A stretch of 12,963 nucleotides of DNA from Deltaproteobacteria bacterium (lineage in GTDB: Bacteria > Desulfobacterota_E > Deferrimicrobia > Deferrimicrobiales > Deferrimicrobiaceae): NCBI GenBank assembly GCA_023489025.1, contig JAMDCN010000083.1, forward strand, positions 3,629 to 16,591. The letters are read 5' to 3'. The notes beneath the pieces are model-generated. The model was not told where the DNA came from, searched no databases, and worked only from the letters and a program-made list of their open reading frames with translations. Of the stretch, positions 6,109 to 12,963 are shown one piece after another. A program made the translations under genes and the position numbers. Positions within the stretch are counted from its first letter, which is position 1, and every line of letters starts with the position of its first letter.

Positions 6109-6609
6109 TCAAAGGAACGCCTTCAGCGCGAGGTAGCACCGGTTCACACATCCGCGGCGGGATTCCTTCTGCGTCTTGACGTTGTGCTTCTCGATCCGCA
6201 GCGCGACGTACACCGTGGCCTCCAGGTACGGCCGCGCCATGTTGAACAGACCGCTTTCCCCGTAGGCGCTCCCGAGGTTCGAGAACAGATCCGTCAGGTG
6301 GTCGACGATCTTCGGGACCTCGGGGAGCATGACCTCGACGTCGTCCAGACCGAGGTTGACCGCGCAGTCGAAGACGACGCAATCCAACGGCCACGGCAGG
6401 GTGTCGCAGCCCGCCGGGAGCCAGTAATCCGCCAGATATATGTTCGCTATCTCCTCGTCGGTGAGGCTCCGGGCGATGATCCGCTTCCGGAGGTGCGGAT
6501 ACTGCTTCGTGGATATCCCCCGCCACGTCTCCCCGCCGGAGTCGACGGTGTACCCGCCCTCGCGATCGAGCGTGAAGGGAAGGGCTTTCGTCAGGAAGTT
6601 CTCGCGCAT
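6109..6609 (-). CDS. Phage endolysin, GH108 family (peptidoglycan muramidase)
   Basis: A 166-residue lysozyme-type endolysin of glycoside hydrolase family 108 (COG3926), which cleaves the glycan strands of peptidoglycan at the end of the lytic cycle. The N-terminal FTLDREGGYTVDSGGETWRG (12-31) holds the expected catalytic Glu17 in REGG and the DxGGET segment. YWLPAGCDTLPWPLDCVVFDCAVNLG (about 62-87) is the second conserved block, and RRGCVNRCY (151-159) matches the usual C-terminal G-x-x-NR element. There is no signal peptide and no N-terminal SAR span, so it should need a holin, and a holin-like gene follows. The start is ATG 6609, with AAAGGAG eight bases upstream. The length is usual for the family. 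Four-plus cysteines in a cytoplasmic protein are slightly unusual. Confidence 0.93.
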   Translation of the reverse strand: MRENFLTKALPFTLDREGGYTVDSGGETWRGISTKQYPHLRKRIIARSLTDEEIANIYLADYWLPAGCDTLPWPLDCVVFDCAVNLGLDDVEVMLPEVPKIVDHLTDLFSNLGSAYGESGLFNMARPYLEATVYVALRIEKHNVKTQKESRRGCVNRCYLALKAFL

Positions 6610-6621
6610 CTACGTCTCCTT

Positions 6622-6705
6622 TTACTTTCCTCCCCCGTAAGGCTCGCCCTCGGCCTCCTGGAAGACACAAACGACGCCGAGAAGATAGTCGGGGACCAGC
6701 CTCAC
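6622..6705 (-). CDS. Possible 27-residue prophage gene between fibre and endolysin
   Basis: A GTG at 6705 is preceded by AAGGAG at six bases and begins 13 bases after the fibre stop. The frame runs 27 codons to TAA, just before the AAAGGAG of the endolysin. The peptide starts RLVPDYLLGVVCVFQEAEG and ends GEPYGGGK; it has one short hydrophobic patch but is not a convincing membrane span. The gap would otherwise be 109 bases without a gene, unusual for this compact operon. No family is recognised. It may be a translated minigene or only a leader. Confidence 0.35.
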   Translation of the reverse strand: MRLVPDYLLGVVCVFQEAEGEPYGGGK

Positions 6706-6718
6706 TTCTACGCTCCTT

Positions 6719-8356
6719 TCATTCGTGGTATCTCACGCGGATGTAGAGTTTCTTATCCACCATGTTGGCCGCCGAGAACGTGACCCGCATGTAATCCCCC
6801 TCTGCCGGGGTAGTGCTATCCAACGCCGGGGCAAGAATGGCGGCACCAGTCGCCGTTTGGTCCGACGCAAACACATTCGTGCAGGTCGGCGTAGCGATGT
6901 TGGAGCAGTACGACAGGTTGACGGTCACATTGTCAGTAGATGCTCCGGAGAGTTTGCCGGTATTGTCCTGCACCAGGAAAATTACGTTGTCAAGTGTTCG
7001 CGCACGGGGAAGTGGGCCGGTAAATATCACGTTGTCTGCCAAGGTGGGAGCGTTAAGGTTGACCTGATCGTATTGATACCGTTGGTCTACGTAGGCGGTG
7101 GTTGCAGCTTTCGTCGAGTTGTCGTACGGCGCTGGGAGAGCAGCACTAAGATAGGCTGGACTACTAATCTCTACAGTATCAAACGTATCTATAAGCAGCC
7201 GAGATCCAGCTACACCTGATATATTCATCCCAGGCACTGACGGGTCTAAGTCAATAGACCCAGCACCAGTAGCCCAAAGGTAAATCTCTCCATTATTGTA
7301 GAGATCAAATCTAGAGAGCACAGTCCCTGCATCCGTGAGCATGCCATATCGAGCATAACTGGCAGATGGAGAATAGAACTTCGCGTACCCACCGGTGACG
7401 GGAAATTTAATTTTATTCTGGATAACCGAGTTATCCGCAAGATCCACCGAGGCGATTGTTCCGTCTACAATTTTGGTACCCGTGATCGTGTTGTCCCCGA
7501 TTCGTGCATCGGGAAGAGTGCCCAATGATAGATTTGAGGCGTTGTCGCCCCCGAGATTTGTGAGTGCCACCGCCGCTGTGGCGGAACCTGTACCACCGCT
7601 AGCCACCCCGAGAGGGACAGTAAGATACAGCGGTGGATCAATGATCACATTGTCTTGACCAGAAATCTGTAGGTACGTTCCCGCACCGCCATTCAGAAAC
7701 GTAGCCATCGAACCGGGATCGAAGTCCAATGATCCAATGAAAAGATGATCGGATCCGCGAGTACTCTTGATATAGATCTCTCCAGTATCATCCATCTCAA
7801 ACCGGCTAGTAACTGTGTCGTCGGACGACCGAAACATGTCGTATCGAACCCAACTCGCAACAGGACTAAAGATACGAACATACCCGTTAGTCGTAGGGAA
7901 CTTTATGTGCCTCTGCGAAATAGCGTTGTCCTGAATCTTCGCACTAGTGATGGAGTTGTCTACTAACGACAGCGCCGGGGTCGTCGTGCCGGTCGCTACC
8001 CCGATCATCGAGTCGCCGGTGACGGAGGTGACAGTGCCCGTGCACGCGCCCCAGTAGAACGTATTGTCCCCGGCGGATTTCAGGCAGTAGGCGGCGACAC
8101 CATTGTCGGAAACCAGGGCAAGCTGGTACAGGCGTTCCAGCGACACCGTGTTGTCGGCGAAGAAGGACAGATGCGAGGCGTTCAGGCCGCAGTACGTCCT
8201 CCCACCCGCCGACGTGACGCAGGTATTCCCGAGCCGGAGATCCCCTATCACGCCGAGGCCGCTGATGGAGTACGGCCCGAGCGGTCGGATCTCCGAACGG
8301 GCGACGCCTACCGCCAAGATCACCATCGCAAACAGTGCCGCCGCAACCTTTCTCAT
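6719..8356 (-). CDS. Fibre-like repeat protein with N-terminal signal peptide
   Basis: A 545-residue protein with phage tail-fibre features but an unexpected Sec signal. MRKVAAALFAMVILAVGVAR (1-20) has a basic start, a hydrophobic core and a small-residue cleavage region (ARS-E, about 21). Fibre signs: GVASGGTGSATAAVALTNLGG (250-270), a recurring fibre repeat, and APYDNSTKAATTAYVDQ (409-425), a common element before fibre tips. Two related modules (about 133-248 and 288-407) share IKFP..GY, SP.AS..RY.M and FD/E...GEIY. Asp-Asn occurs 14 times. The frame is open back to 8440, but ATG 8356 has GGAGG at eight bases and starts the signal peptide. The gene is visibly AT-richer than its neighbours, especially 7130-7950, suggesting separate acquisition. 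An intrinsic terminator lies just upstream. It may be an exported cargo protein and not a virion fibre; this is unresolved. Confidence 0.88.
   Translation of the reverse strand: MRKVAAALFAMVILAVGVARSEIRPLGPYSISGLGVIGDLRLGNTCVTSAGGRTYCGLNASHLSFFADNTVSLERLYQLALVSDNGVAAYCLKSAGDNTFYWGACTGTVTSVTGDSMIGVATGTTTPALSLVDNSITSAKIQDNAISQRHIKFPTTNGYVRIFSPVASWVRYDMFRSSDDTVTSRFEMDDTGEIYIKSTRGSDHLFIGSLDFDPGSMATFLNGGAGTYLQISGQDNVIIDPPLYLTVPLGVASGGTGSATAAVALTNLGGDNASNLSLGTLPDARIGDNTITGTKIVDGTIASVDLADNSVIQNKIKFPVTGGYAKFYSPSASYARYGMLTDAGTVLSRFDLYNNGEIYLWATGAGSIDLDPSVPGMNISGVAGSRLLIDTFDTVEISSPAYLSAALPAPYDNSTKAATTAYVDQRYQYDQVNLNAPTLADNVIFTGPLPRARTLDNVIFLVQDNTGKLSGASTDNVTVNLSYCSNIATPTCTNVFASDQTATGAAILAPALDSTTPAEGDYMRVTFSAANMVDKKLYIRVRYHE
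7136..7960 (-). repeat. Two diverged tandem modules inside the fibre-like gene
   Basis: Module 1 is coded at 7613-7960 (residues 133-248) and module 2 at 7136-7495 (288-407). Each opens with DNSI/DNTI...K segments, then IKFPTTNGYVRIFSPVASWVRY or IKFPVTGGYAKFYSPSASYARY, then a GEIY strand, a DLDP or DFDP turn and a final beta segment before a Pro-containing linker. They are clearly homologous at protein level and diverged in DNA, so this is an old duplication. The GTG-rich fibre linker (249-270) lies between them. Confidence 0.75.
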
Positions 8357-8378
8357 GGCATGAACCTCCAAATGAAAA

Positions 8379-8398
8379 GCCCCGCTCGCAGGCGGGGC
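8379..8398 (-). terminator. Intrinsic terminator between the tail operon and the fibre-like gene
   Basis: On the minus strand a perfect seven-base GC stem (GCCCCGC ... GCGGGGC, loop of six) is followed directly by TTTTCATTT. It stands 31 bases after the stop of the 102-residue gene and its U-tract ends about ten bases before the Shine-Dalgarno of the fibre-like gene, so it lies inside that gene's leader. It should reduce read-through from the tail genes into the fibre and lysis genes. Confidence 0.75.
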
Positions 8399-8429
8399 CG
8401 ATGATGAACCGAGTACGATTCGCTCGTAT

Positions 8430-8738
8430 TTACAATCCAAGGATTGCCTTGAGCGTCGCCTTAAATTGATCGTGCGTGATCGGAGCCTTTACTTCCAGCG
8501 CCCGGAGACGGTTCTCGTAGTTGAACAGAACGCGTGCCGCTCCCCGCAGGAGCGCGTTCTGTAGACGCTCCTCCTCGGATCGAGCGGATTCTTCCGCGGC
8601 AATAACCGCTGGATCCATTTCTCGCCATGACACGGCCCCGGGATAGTGCGGGAGGAACTTCCCCGCCTCTGCCGCATCACGTACGCCTTCGATCGTTCGC
8701 ATCACCTGGCCGGCCCCGTCCAACAATTCGATTCTCAT
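8430..8738 (-). CDS. Small tail-region protein, unknown function (102 residues)
   Basis: No family is recognised with confidence. The start ATG 8738 has GGAGGG five to seven bases upstream, overlapping the end of the preceding gene, from whose stop it is 12 bases away. The N-terminal part (1-42) looks like a small beta domain (MRIELLDGAGQVMRTIEGV). The C-terminal part (about 44-102) is helical and charged (EESARSEEERLQNALLRGA), with heptad-like hydrophobics, and ends in ITHDQFKATLKAILGL. Small proteins of this build, next to receptor-binding or fibre genes, may be tail accessory or fibre-assembly proteins; this is inference. It is the last gene before the terminator. Confidence 0.8.
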   Translation of the reverse strand: MRIELLDGAGQVMRTIEGVRDAAEAGKFLPHYPGAVSWREMDPAVIAAEESARSEEERLQNALLRGAARVLFNYENRLRALEVKAPITHDQFKATLKAILGL

Positions 8739-8750
8739 GCGTGCCCTCCG

Positions 8751-9701
8751 TCAGGGGATGAGATGGACGACGGTGATGTATCCGCTCATGCCGGATGCGA
8801 CGCCGGCCACGTTCCATTCGATCTCAATCGCTGCCCGCGTCCCAAGGATCCCCGCGAGGCTCACCTCAAGGATTCCGTTGATGTCCCCCGTGCCATCCTG
8901 CTTCAATTCGTTCGAGTAGTTCGATCCTACCTTCACCCGGACGTACGCATGCCATCCAGGGGCATTGGCGCAATGGATCGCGGCGGCGAAACGCATTCTG
9001 GGAAACAACGCTGTATCGAAGTACATCGGGTTCGTCGCCGGGACTTTTGCCGCCTGCTGCCAGCCGGTCGTGTCTGCCAATGCCGCATCGCAAAACACGT
9101 GGCCTGCTTGCGCCATACTCACGACGGCTCCCACGCCGTCGAAGATGCAGCTTCCAGAAGTAGCGTCGGACGAATCCGCTCCGATCAGGCGGAGCTTAAA
9201 GTATCTCGCATCGGCCGGAGGGAGCACGGCCCGGGCATAGGTGGTTCCAGCCGTTGAATTGCTCGTACTGTCGTCGTAGATATCCGTGGTTGCCGTGGTA
9301 CACGCCGTTTGGTCTTTCTTGTACCAGAGGACGCGAACGATGTTCCGTATGTCCGCCACGGAGGATTTCATGTGCCACCAGACCAGCAGTGGGACAAACT
9401 CGGAGCACTCCGCAAAATCCTGCATCGTCAGGTAGCCGCCACCGCTGCCGCTTGATACGAATTTATACCCCTGCTTGCCATGGAGCGGGTCCGTCGTCTC
9501 GATGTCTCCCGTCCCCCACTTGAACGATACCCAGCCGGTCGGATCGTTGGGGGATACGCCCTGCTCGAACGACCCGTTCTCCACGAGGATCCCGCCGCCC
9601 AGGTTGTCGTACAGGAAGCTGATATCGTCTGCGATGATGTCCGCCAGGGACTTCTTCGTCGAGTGCCCCTGCGTCGGCTTCGTGATGGTTGTGTACGCCA
9701 T
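8751..9701 (-). CDS. Tail tip/receptor-binding-type protein with CBM4/9-like segment
   Basis: A 316-residue putative tail protein. The N-terminus MAYTTITKPTQGHSTKKSLA (1-20), followed by ADDISFLYDNL, matches the attachment segment common to many siphophage tail proteins. Then ILVENGSFEQG (38-48) with PTGW (54-57) is the usual opening of a carbohydrate-binding CBM4/9 jelly roll, which runs to about residue 190 (SCIFDGVGAVV). The rest (about 195-316) is beta-rich and ends in YITVVHLIP. The role inferred is binding cell-surface glycans. The start ATG 9701 lies ten bases after the hub-like gene stop, with GGGGGTAAGGA immediately upstream. It is probably a structural part of the particle; receptor specificity cannot be read. 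Confidence 0.82.
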   Translation of the reverse strand: MAYTTITKPTQGHSTKKSLADIIADDISFLYDNLGGGILVENGSFEQGVSPNDPTGWVSFKWGTGDIETTDPLHGKQGYKFVSSGSGGGYLTMQDFAECSEFVPLLVWWHMKSSVADIRNIVRVLWYKKDQTACTTATTDIYDDSTSNSTAGTTYARAVLPPADARYFKLRLIGADSSDATSGSCIFDGVGAVVSMAQAGHVFCDAALADTTGWQQAAKVPATNPMYFDTALFPRMRFAAAIHCANAPGWHAYVRVKVGSNYSNELKQDGTGDINGILEVSLAGILGTRAAIEIEWNVAGVASGMSGYITVVHLIP

Positions 9702-9711
9702 TCCTTACCCC

Positions 9712-11772
9712 CTACATCCACACGCCGGCATTATAGGAATCAGGATCAGTCGAGTCCGCGAACCCGTTGTCGTCGGACCAGTACCCGAAATTCTGCCGGG
9801 CGTATGCTTTCTGCGCCGCCGTCCAGTTCTTATCCCATGTCTCGGCCGACCCCCCACCGAGGGAGGCCGGGAACACCGGAGCGTCCTCAGTCCAATGCCC
9901 CGGCTCGTTCTTCATCCCGTGCAGATCGCCGAGGATAAGATCAACCCACATGCGGTTCGCGAGGGACCGCTTGATTTCCAGGACCTCGAAGACGGCGTCT
10001 ACAGCCCCGCGCGGGCGTTGGATGTGGACGTAATCCGCCGGTAGAAGCGTCCACCCGCGCCAATTCACCCGCGCACGGTACATTCTCGCCGGCTCCCCCC
10101 TCATCCGTACAGCCCGCTGCCCCACGTAAGCGGCGTCCGAGCTGCGGTGCAGCGGCGTCCTCTCCATCACGTCCACGGCCGCCTGCGGGAACTGCTGGAA
10201 ATACTGCCCCGAGGGACGCGGTGCGATGTAGACCTGCTTGAAATCGCGCATGGCGTGGATCTGATATTCGACCTTAATCTGCGAGAGCACGTCCTTGGTG
10301 TCGATGTTCTCCTCGAAAGACGCGATCTCGCGGTCACCGGAGAACGGCATGGCGGTGTTTCCCTGCGGAGGGTTGAACGCCACGTACCGGTACTTCCCGT
10401 CGAAGTCGTTGAACAGATACGAACCGACGGCCGCGTTGATGTCGCCGATGATCGTGGCGACTTCGGTTTCTTTTTCGATATGGATCCCGGGGGACAAGAA
10501 CACGACGTCGTGTCCAAACCGATCGGGGCCGAGTTCGAAAAACGTCTTCGACGTTGCGAAGGAGGCGGAATGCTTATACGCCGACGCCTCTCCCGCCTGC
10601 ACGAAGATCAGGTCCGCCACCACATCCGACGGGTTTTCCATGATCGTGCCGTCGGGGTTCCTCATGCCGACGAAGTCGCAGGCGATCTCCTGTTCCGGTG
10701 TCCAAACGCTCGGGGCGAGGGTGAACTCCGCATTAGCGGCGTCCTTCGTTGAAATCGGAACTCCAACCCATGATTCCGTGACACCGTCGAACACGCGGAC
10801 CTCTGCGATGTCGTACACCGCATGGCCTGCGACCCTGAACCGGAATGCCTCGACGTCCACGCATACGGGACGCACGTCGTATACGTATCCGTAGGCGAGT
10901 TGCTTCACCTTCCCGATCGACTTCTCTTCCATTTTCGGCCAGTCGTCGCGGGTCCACATCGCCGTCGGGATCTTGCGCTTGAGGACCCCTTTCCGCTCCT
11001 CCAACTCCAGCACGAACTCGGCGTTCGTCTTCTCCCACCGGATGGTTTTCCAGGTACCGATGACGTCATGCTCGGCGTACGTCGCCAGATTCCGCAGGAG
11101 GCTCAAGTCCCCCGTGGGGACGAGTGCGCCCGCCTGGCTCACCTCGGTGTACGCTCCGACGCTCCCCGGCTCCGTGTAGGCGCCTTCGGGGGGCATGGCG
11201 TAAACCCACCCCGCCGGAAGCGGATCATCCGCCGCCATCAGGATCCGCGTCGCGCCGGCGTTCCAGTCCAGATGCGACAGGAGATCGAAGAATCCGTCCT
11301 GATTGGTGAATTCCATCTTCCCGCCGCCGATCTGCGGCGCGTCGCCGAATTTCGCCTCGACCCGCATGGAGAGGGTCGGAAGATTCATCACCCGCGGATC
11401 GTAGTAGATGCCGTTGTAGATCCGCCCCGCGCGATCCGTGAAGTAGAACTGGATCATCGCCTGGAGCGACTTCGCATAGGGCGAGGCACTGCCGGTGCAA
11501 TGGACGTAGATCCGAGCAGTGGCGCGGTCCCAGTACCAGCTCCCGGCGTTTGCATCCACAAGCGCCGTCGACGCTCGTTCCGTCAACGCCGCACCGCTTT
11601 CCATCACCTGCTCCACGGTACGGGAGGAGCCGGCAATAGTGGATGCGAACCACGTGTTCGCAAGACCGCCGGCGGCGGCGGTCCAGTGCATCAGCCGTTC
11701 CCCGGCCGTGGTCTCGAACAGAAAACAGACGGATAGGTTCGGATACGCCAGGCGGTCGGATAGAACGGTCAT
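9712..11772 (-). CDS. Tail tip / baseplate-hub-like protein (Tal-type position)
   Basis: A 686-residue prophage tail protein lying third after the tape measure, the position of the tail-associated hub or central fibre protein in siphophages. The N-terminal half contains beta-rich segments including FGDAPQIGGGKMEFTNQDGF (about 142-161), resembling hub-type folds. The middle has GPDRFGHDVVFLSPG (about 420-435), and about 550-625 is a further beta domain. The C-terminus, NWTAAQKAYARQNFGYW followed by DSTDPDSYNAGVWM, resembles C-terminal ends of tail proteins in other phages, as I recall. The start is ATG 11772, three bases after the preceding stop, with GAGGAT upstream. No peptidase or lysozyme motif is seen. 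The assignment is by position and weak sequence resemblance, with high certainty that it is a phage tail gene. Confidence 0.85.
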   Translation of the reverse strand: MTVLSDRLAYPNLSVCFLFETTAGERLMHWTAAAGGLANTWFASTIAGSSRTVEQVMESGAALTERASTALVDANAGSWYWDRATARIYVHCTGSASPYAKSLQAMIQFYFTDRAGRIYNGIYYDPRVMNLPTLSMRVEAKFGDAPQIGGGKMEFTNQDGFFDLLSHLDWNAGATRILMAADDPLPAGWVYAMPPEGAYTEPGSVGAYTEVSQAGALVPTGDLSLLRNLATYAEHDVIGTWKTIRWEKTNAEFVLELEERKGVLKRKIPTAMWTRDDWPKMEEKSIGKVKQLAYGYVYDVRPVCVDVEAFRFRVAGHAVYDIAEVRVFDGVTESWVGVPISTKDAANAEFTLAPSVWTPEQEIACDFVGMRNPDGTIMENPSDVVADLIFVQAGEASAYKHSASFATSKTFFELGPDRFGHDVVFLSPGIHIEKETEVATIIGDINAAVGSYLFNDFDGKYRYVAFNPPQGNTAMPFSGDREIASFEENIDTKDVLSQIKVEYQIHAMRDFKQVYIAPRPSGQYFQQFPQAAVDVMERTPLHRSSDAAYVGQRAVRMRGEPARMYRARVNWRGWTLLPADYVHIQRPRGAVDAVFEVLEIKRSLANRMWVDLILGDLHGMKNEPGHWTEDAPVFPASLGGGSAETWDKNWTAAQKAYARQNFGYWSDDNGFADSTDPDSYNAGVWM

Positions 11773-11775
11773 CGC

Positions 11776-12549
11776 CTAAATATCCTCTGCGAGTTCAAGT
11801 TCGGCCTGCCACTTCCGCGGGCCGCCGGGCCCGGCGAGCTCAAGCTCCCGCCCCTTGAGCGATCGGGCCTTGACGTAGTAGAGGAGGTCATACGGCTTGC
11901 TCGCAGGGACGATCGACACGAAGAACGGGGTGTGCGTGCCGCATGCGGAGGCCAACGCCTTTAGCTGCTCCATCTGCGCATCGCTCACCGGGGGGAACCG
12001 GACGGAGACCATGTTGCGGATGGGACGGATATCGGAGTAGGAAACGCCGTCAGGCGTCGAGTCCGTGACTGAGTAGTCATCGGGGGTGATCTTCAACCCT
12101 CCCGGCATGGCGGGGCCGCGCTCGCATTCATACGACGGGCCGAGATAGATCCGCCCGATGTCCCGCGTCTCGGCGGCGGCGCCCTTCGTGAAGATGAACC
12201 GCCACCATTGGTACATCTGATCCTCGGGGAAATGATGGGCCATGACGTAAGGGTTGTAGGTGACCACCTGATCGACGGAAGGCGCCCCCCAGGAGTCCGT
12301 CGCGTTCCCCTGGATCTTGATGGCGCTGTCGCCGACCTGAAGATCATGGGCCAAGATAATGATGTCCCGGACAGCCTTCGGGCTGCCGAAGTCGAACTTG
12401 ACCCACTCGGCTGCGACGGACACGCCAGTGCGATATACCTTCCCGCGGTGCGGATGGATCAGATTCGACACGGGCAAGTCGGCGTTTTCGGACCCGGCCG
12501 TGACGACCACCCCGGAAACATCGATCATGTTCTGCCACATCAATCTCAT
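11776..12549 (-). CDS. Tail tip protein with discoidin-like N-terminal part (distal-tail position)
   Basis: A 257-residue prophage protein directly after the tape measure, where distal tail proteins usually lie. Residues about 20-140 resemble an F5/8 type C (discoidin-like) jelly roll: ASNLI-type NLIHPHRGKVYRTG, then AAEWVKFDFGSPKAVRDIII and IKIQGNATDSW, and RWRF-like WWRFIFTKG. Residues about 150-257 form a second beta-rich part (VSVRFPPVSDAQMEQLKALA, then LLYYVKARSLKGRELEL), like the conserved part of distal tail or minor tail proteins. The start ATG 12549 overlaps the tape measure TGA as ATGA without a clear Shine-Dalgarno, so translation is probably coupled. A longer frame from 12597 exists, but it only overlaps tape measure coding. 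The distal-tail role is inferred from position. Confidence 0.82.
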   Translation of the reverse strand: MRLMWQNMIDVSGVVVTAGSENADLPVSNLIHPHRGKVYRTGVSVAAEWVKFDFGSPKAVRDIIILAHDLQVGDSAIKIQGNATDSWGAPSVDQVVTYNPYVMAHHFPEDQMYQWWRFIFTKGAAAETRDIGRIYLGPSYECERGPAMPGGLKITPDDYSVTDSTPDGVSYSDIRPIRNMVSVRFPPVSDAQMEQLKALASACGTHTPFFVSIVPASKPYDLLYYVKARSLKGRELELAGPGGPRKWQAELELAEDI

Positions 12550-12963
12550 GTCGTCGCCAGCCGCCAGCCGTATTGACGCCCGCGGCGCTCGATCCATCGT
12601 CCGAACTTCTCGCCGTCGAGGTAGATGTCGCCGGAACGCGGCACGCCTCCGCCCCTGCCGCCATCGCCGTCCAGGAACTCCGTAAGGTCCTCGTTCTGCC
12701 GCGGGGAGAGTACGCGCTCGCCGCGATCAAGGAGGTAGGTCTGCTCCGAGGGGACGTAGCCGAGCCCGCCGTGCGCGGCACCTCCTGCAATCGCCAATCC
12801 TTCCGCTAAGGCTACCGTAGCGGTGATCCCGGACGCAGCAGCGAACGCATTCGACCCGTACGTCGCCAGGGATACCATCGCCGCCGCGGGGGCGTATGCG
12901 GCGGCGATCGCCGACCCGGCGACTTCTGCTGCGGCTATCTCCGCCGTCTGGAATGCCTTCCCC
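12546..12963 (-). CDS. Tail tape measure protein, C-terminal end (cut by window edge)
   Basis: The last 138 codons of a larger protein; the frame is open through base 12962 and continues beyond the window, so the Met at 12878 is internal. The start is Ala-rich and hydrophobic (KAFQTAEIAAAEVAGSAIAA, then GITATVALAEGLAIAGGAAH), then HGGLGYVPSEQTYLLDRGE leads to RVLSPRQNEDLTEFL. That HGG..YVP...TYLLDRGERVL signature is characteristic of the C-terminus of phage tape measure proteins. The product sets tail length during assembly and is ejected with the DNA. The final part (SGDIYLDGEKFGRWIERRG) is a basic tail. The next gene starts within its stop codon. Confidence 0.9.
   Translation of the reverse strand, partial: GKAFQTAEIAAAEVAGSAIAAAYAPAAAMVSLATYGSNAFAAASGITATVALAEGLAIAGGAAHGGLGYVPSEQTYLLDRGERVLSPRQNEDLTEFLDGDGGRGGGVPRSGDIYLDGEKFGRWIERRGRQYGWRLATT

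Larger units (their letters stand above)
4227..12963 (-). mobile_element. Late (tail and lysis) region of a siphovirus-type prophage, continuing past the right edge
   Basis: The genes run in standard siphophage late order on one strand: tape measure, tail tip proteins, receptor-binding or fibre proteins, endolysin, holin-like protein, lipoprotein and membrane protein. Spacings are mostly under 15 bases, with ATGA overlaps at 12546-12549 and 5605-5608. The start codons are ATG throughout, apart from a tiny possible gene, unlike the host genes next door. Capsid, packaging, replication, repressor and integrase genes would lie beyond 12963. No disrupted reading frame is seen, so the visible part looks intact. 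The left boundary (between about 4030 and 4226) is inferred from gene content, not from an identified attachment site. Confidence 0.88.

Noticed and set aside
6109..6609. SAR endolysin (self-exporting)
   Set aside because: The N-terminus before REGG is only 15 residues and is not a hydrophobic segment.
5234..6670. 478-codon minus-strand frame as one gene
   Set aside because: It covers the endolysin, holin-like and lipoprotein genes. Only its last 124 codons make sense, as the lipoprotein beginning at 5608.
6719..8356. Diversity-generating retroelement target
   Set aside because: No reverse transcriptase and no near-identical template repeat is visible in the window. The C-terminus is not a C-type-lectin-like end.
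1..12963. CRISPR array or defence island
   Set aside because: No regularly spaced direct repeats and no Cas-like, toxin-antitoxin or restriction gene seen on either strand.

Overview
The window is GC-rich DNA with every supportable gene on the minus strand. It splits into a bacterial housekeeping block (about 1-4016) and the late end of a siphovirus-type prophage (about 4227 to the right edge, where it continues). The host block holds a tryptophanyl-tRNA synthetase, an M50 (site-2-like) membrane protease and a large DHH-CBS-CBS-tRNA-nucleotidyltransferase fusion. From memory, that fusion type and the order nucleotidyltransferase - M50 protease - trpS are typical of Geobacter-like Desulfuromonadia/Deltaproteobacteria. 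I therefore infer a host from that group, but no rRNA or database hit confirms it.

Host block, in transcription order (right to left): the DHH/CBS/nucleotidyltransferase gene (1344-4016), a 177-base spacer carrying a 128-base imperfect palindrome whose right arm supplies the end and stop codon of that gene, the M50 protease (468-1166), and trpS (1-443, cut by the window edge). All three host genes appear to use non-ATG starts (GTG, TTG, TTG).

Prophage block, in transcription order: the C-terminal end of a tail tape measure protein (12546-12963); a tail-tip protein with a discoidin-like N-terminal part (11776-12549); a 686-residue tail-tip/baseplate-hub-like protein (9712-11772); a 316-residue receptor-binding-type protein with a CBM4/9-like segment (8751-9701); a 102-residue accessory protein (8430-8738); an intrinsic terminator (8379-8398); a 545-residue fibre-like protein that unexpectedly begins with a Sec signal peptide and is AT-richer than its neighbours (6719-8356); a possible 27-residue gene; then the lysis cassette: GH108 endolysin (6109-6609), holin-like membrane protein (5605-6030), Cys-rich lipoprotein (5234-5608), a single-span Pro-rich membrane protein with a beta-rich C-terminus (4468-5220) and a 71-residue protein (4227-4442). 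Very short spacings, two ATGA stop/start overlaps and strong Shine-Dalgarno sequences indicate late operon expression.

The prophage/host junction lies between about 4030 and 4226. No integrase, tRNA or attachment-site core can be recognised there, so the exact end of the prophage cannot be fixed from one side. The points most worth a second look are the signal-peptide-bearing fibre gene placed directly behind a terminator, the unusual lipoprotein/Pro-rich pair in the lysis cassette, and the palindrome fused to the end of the host nucleotidyltransferase gene.
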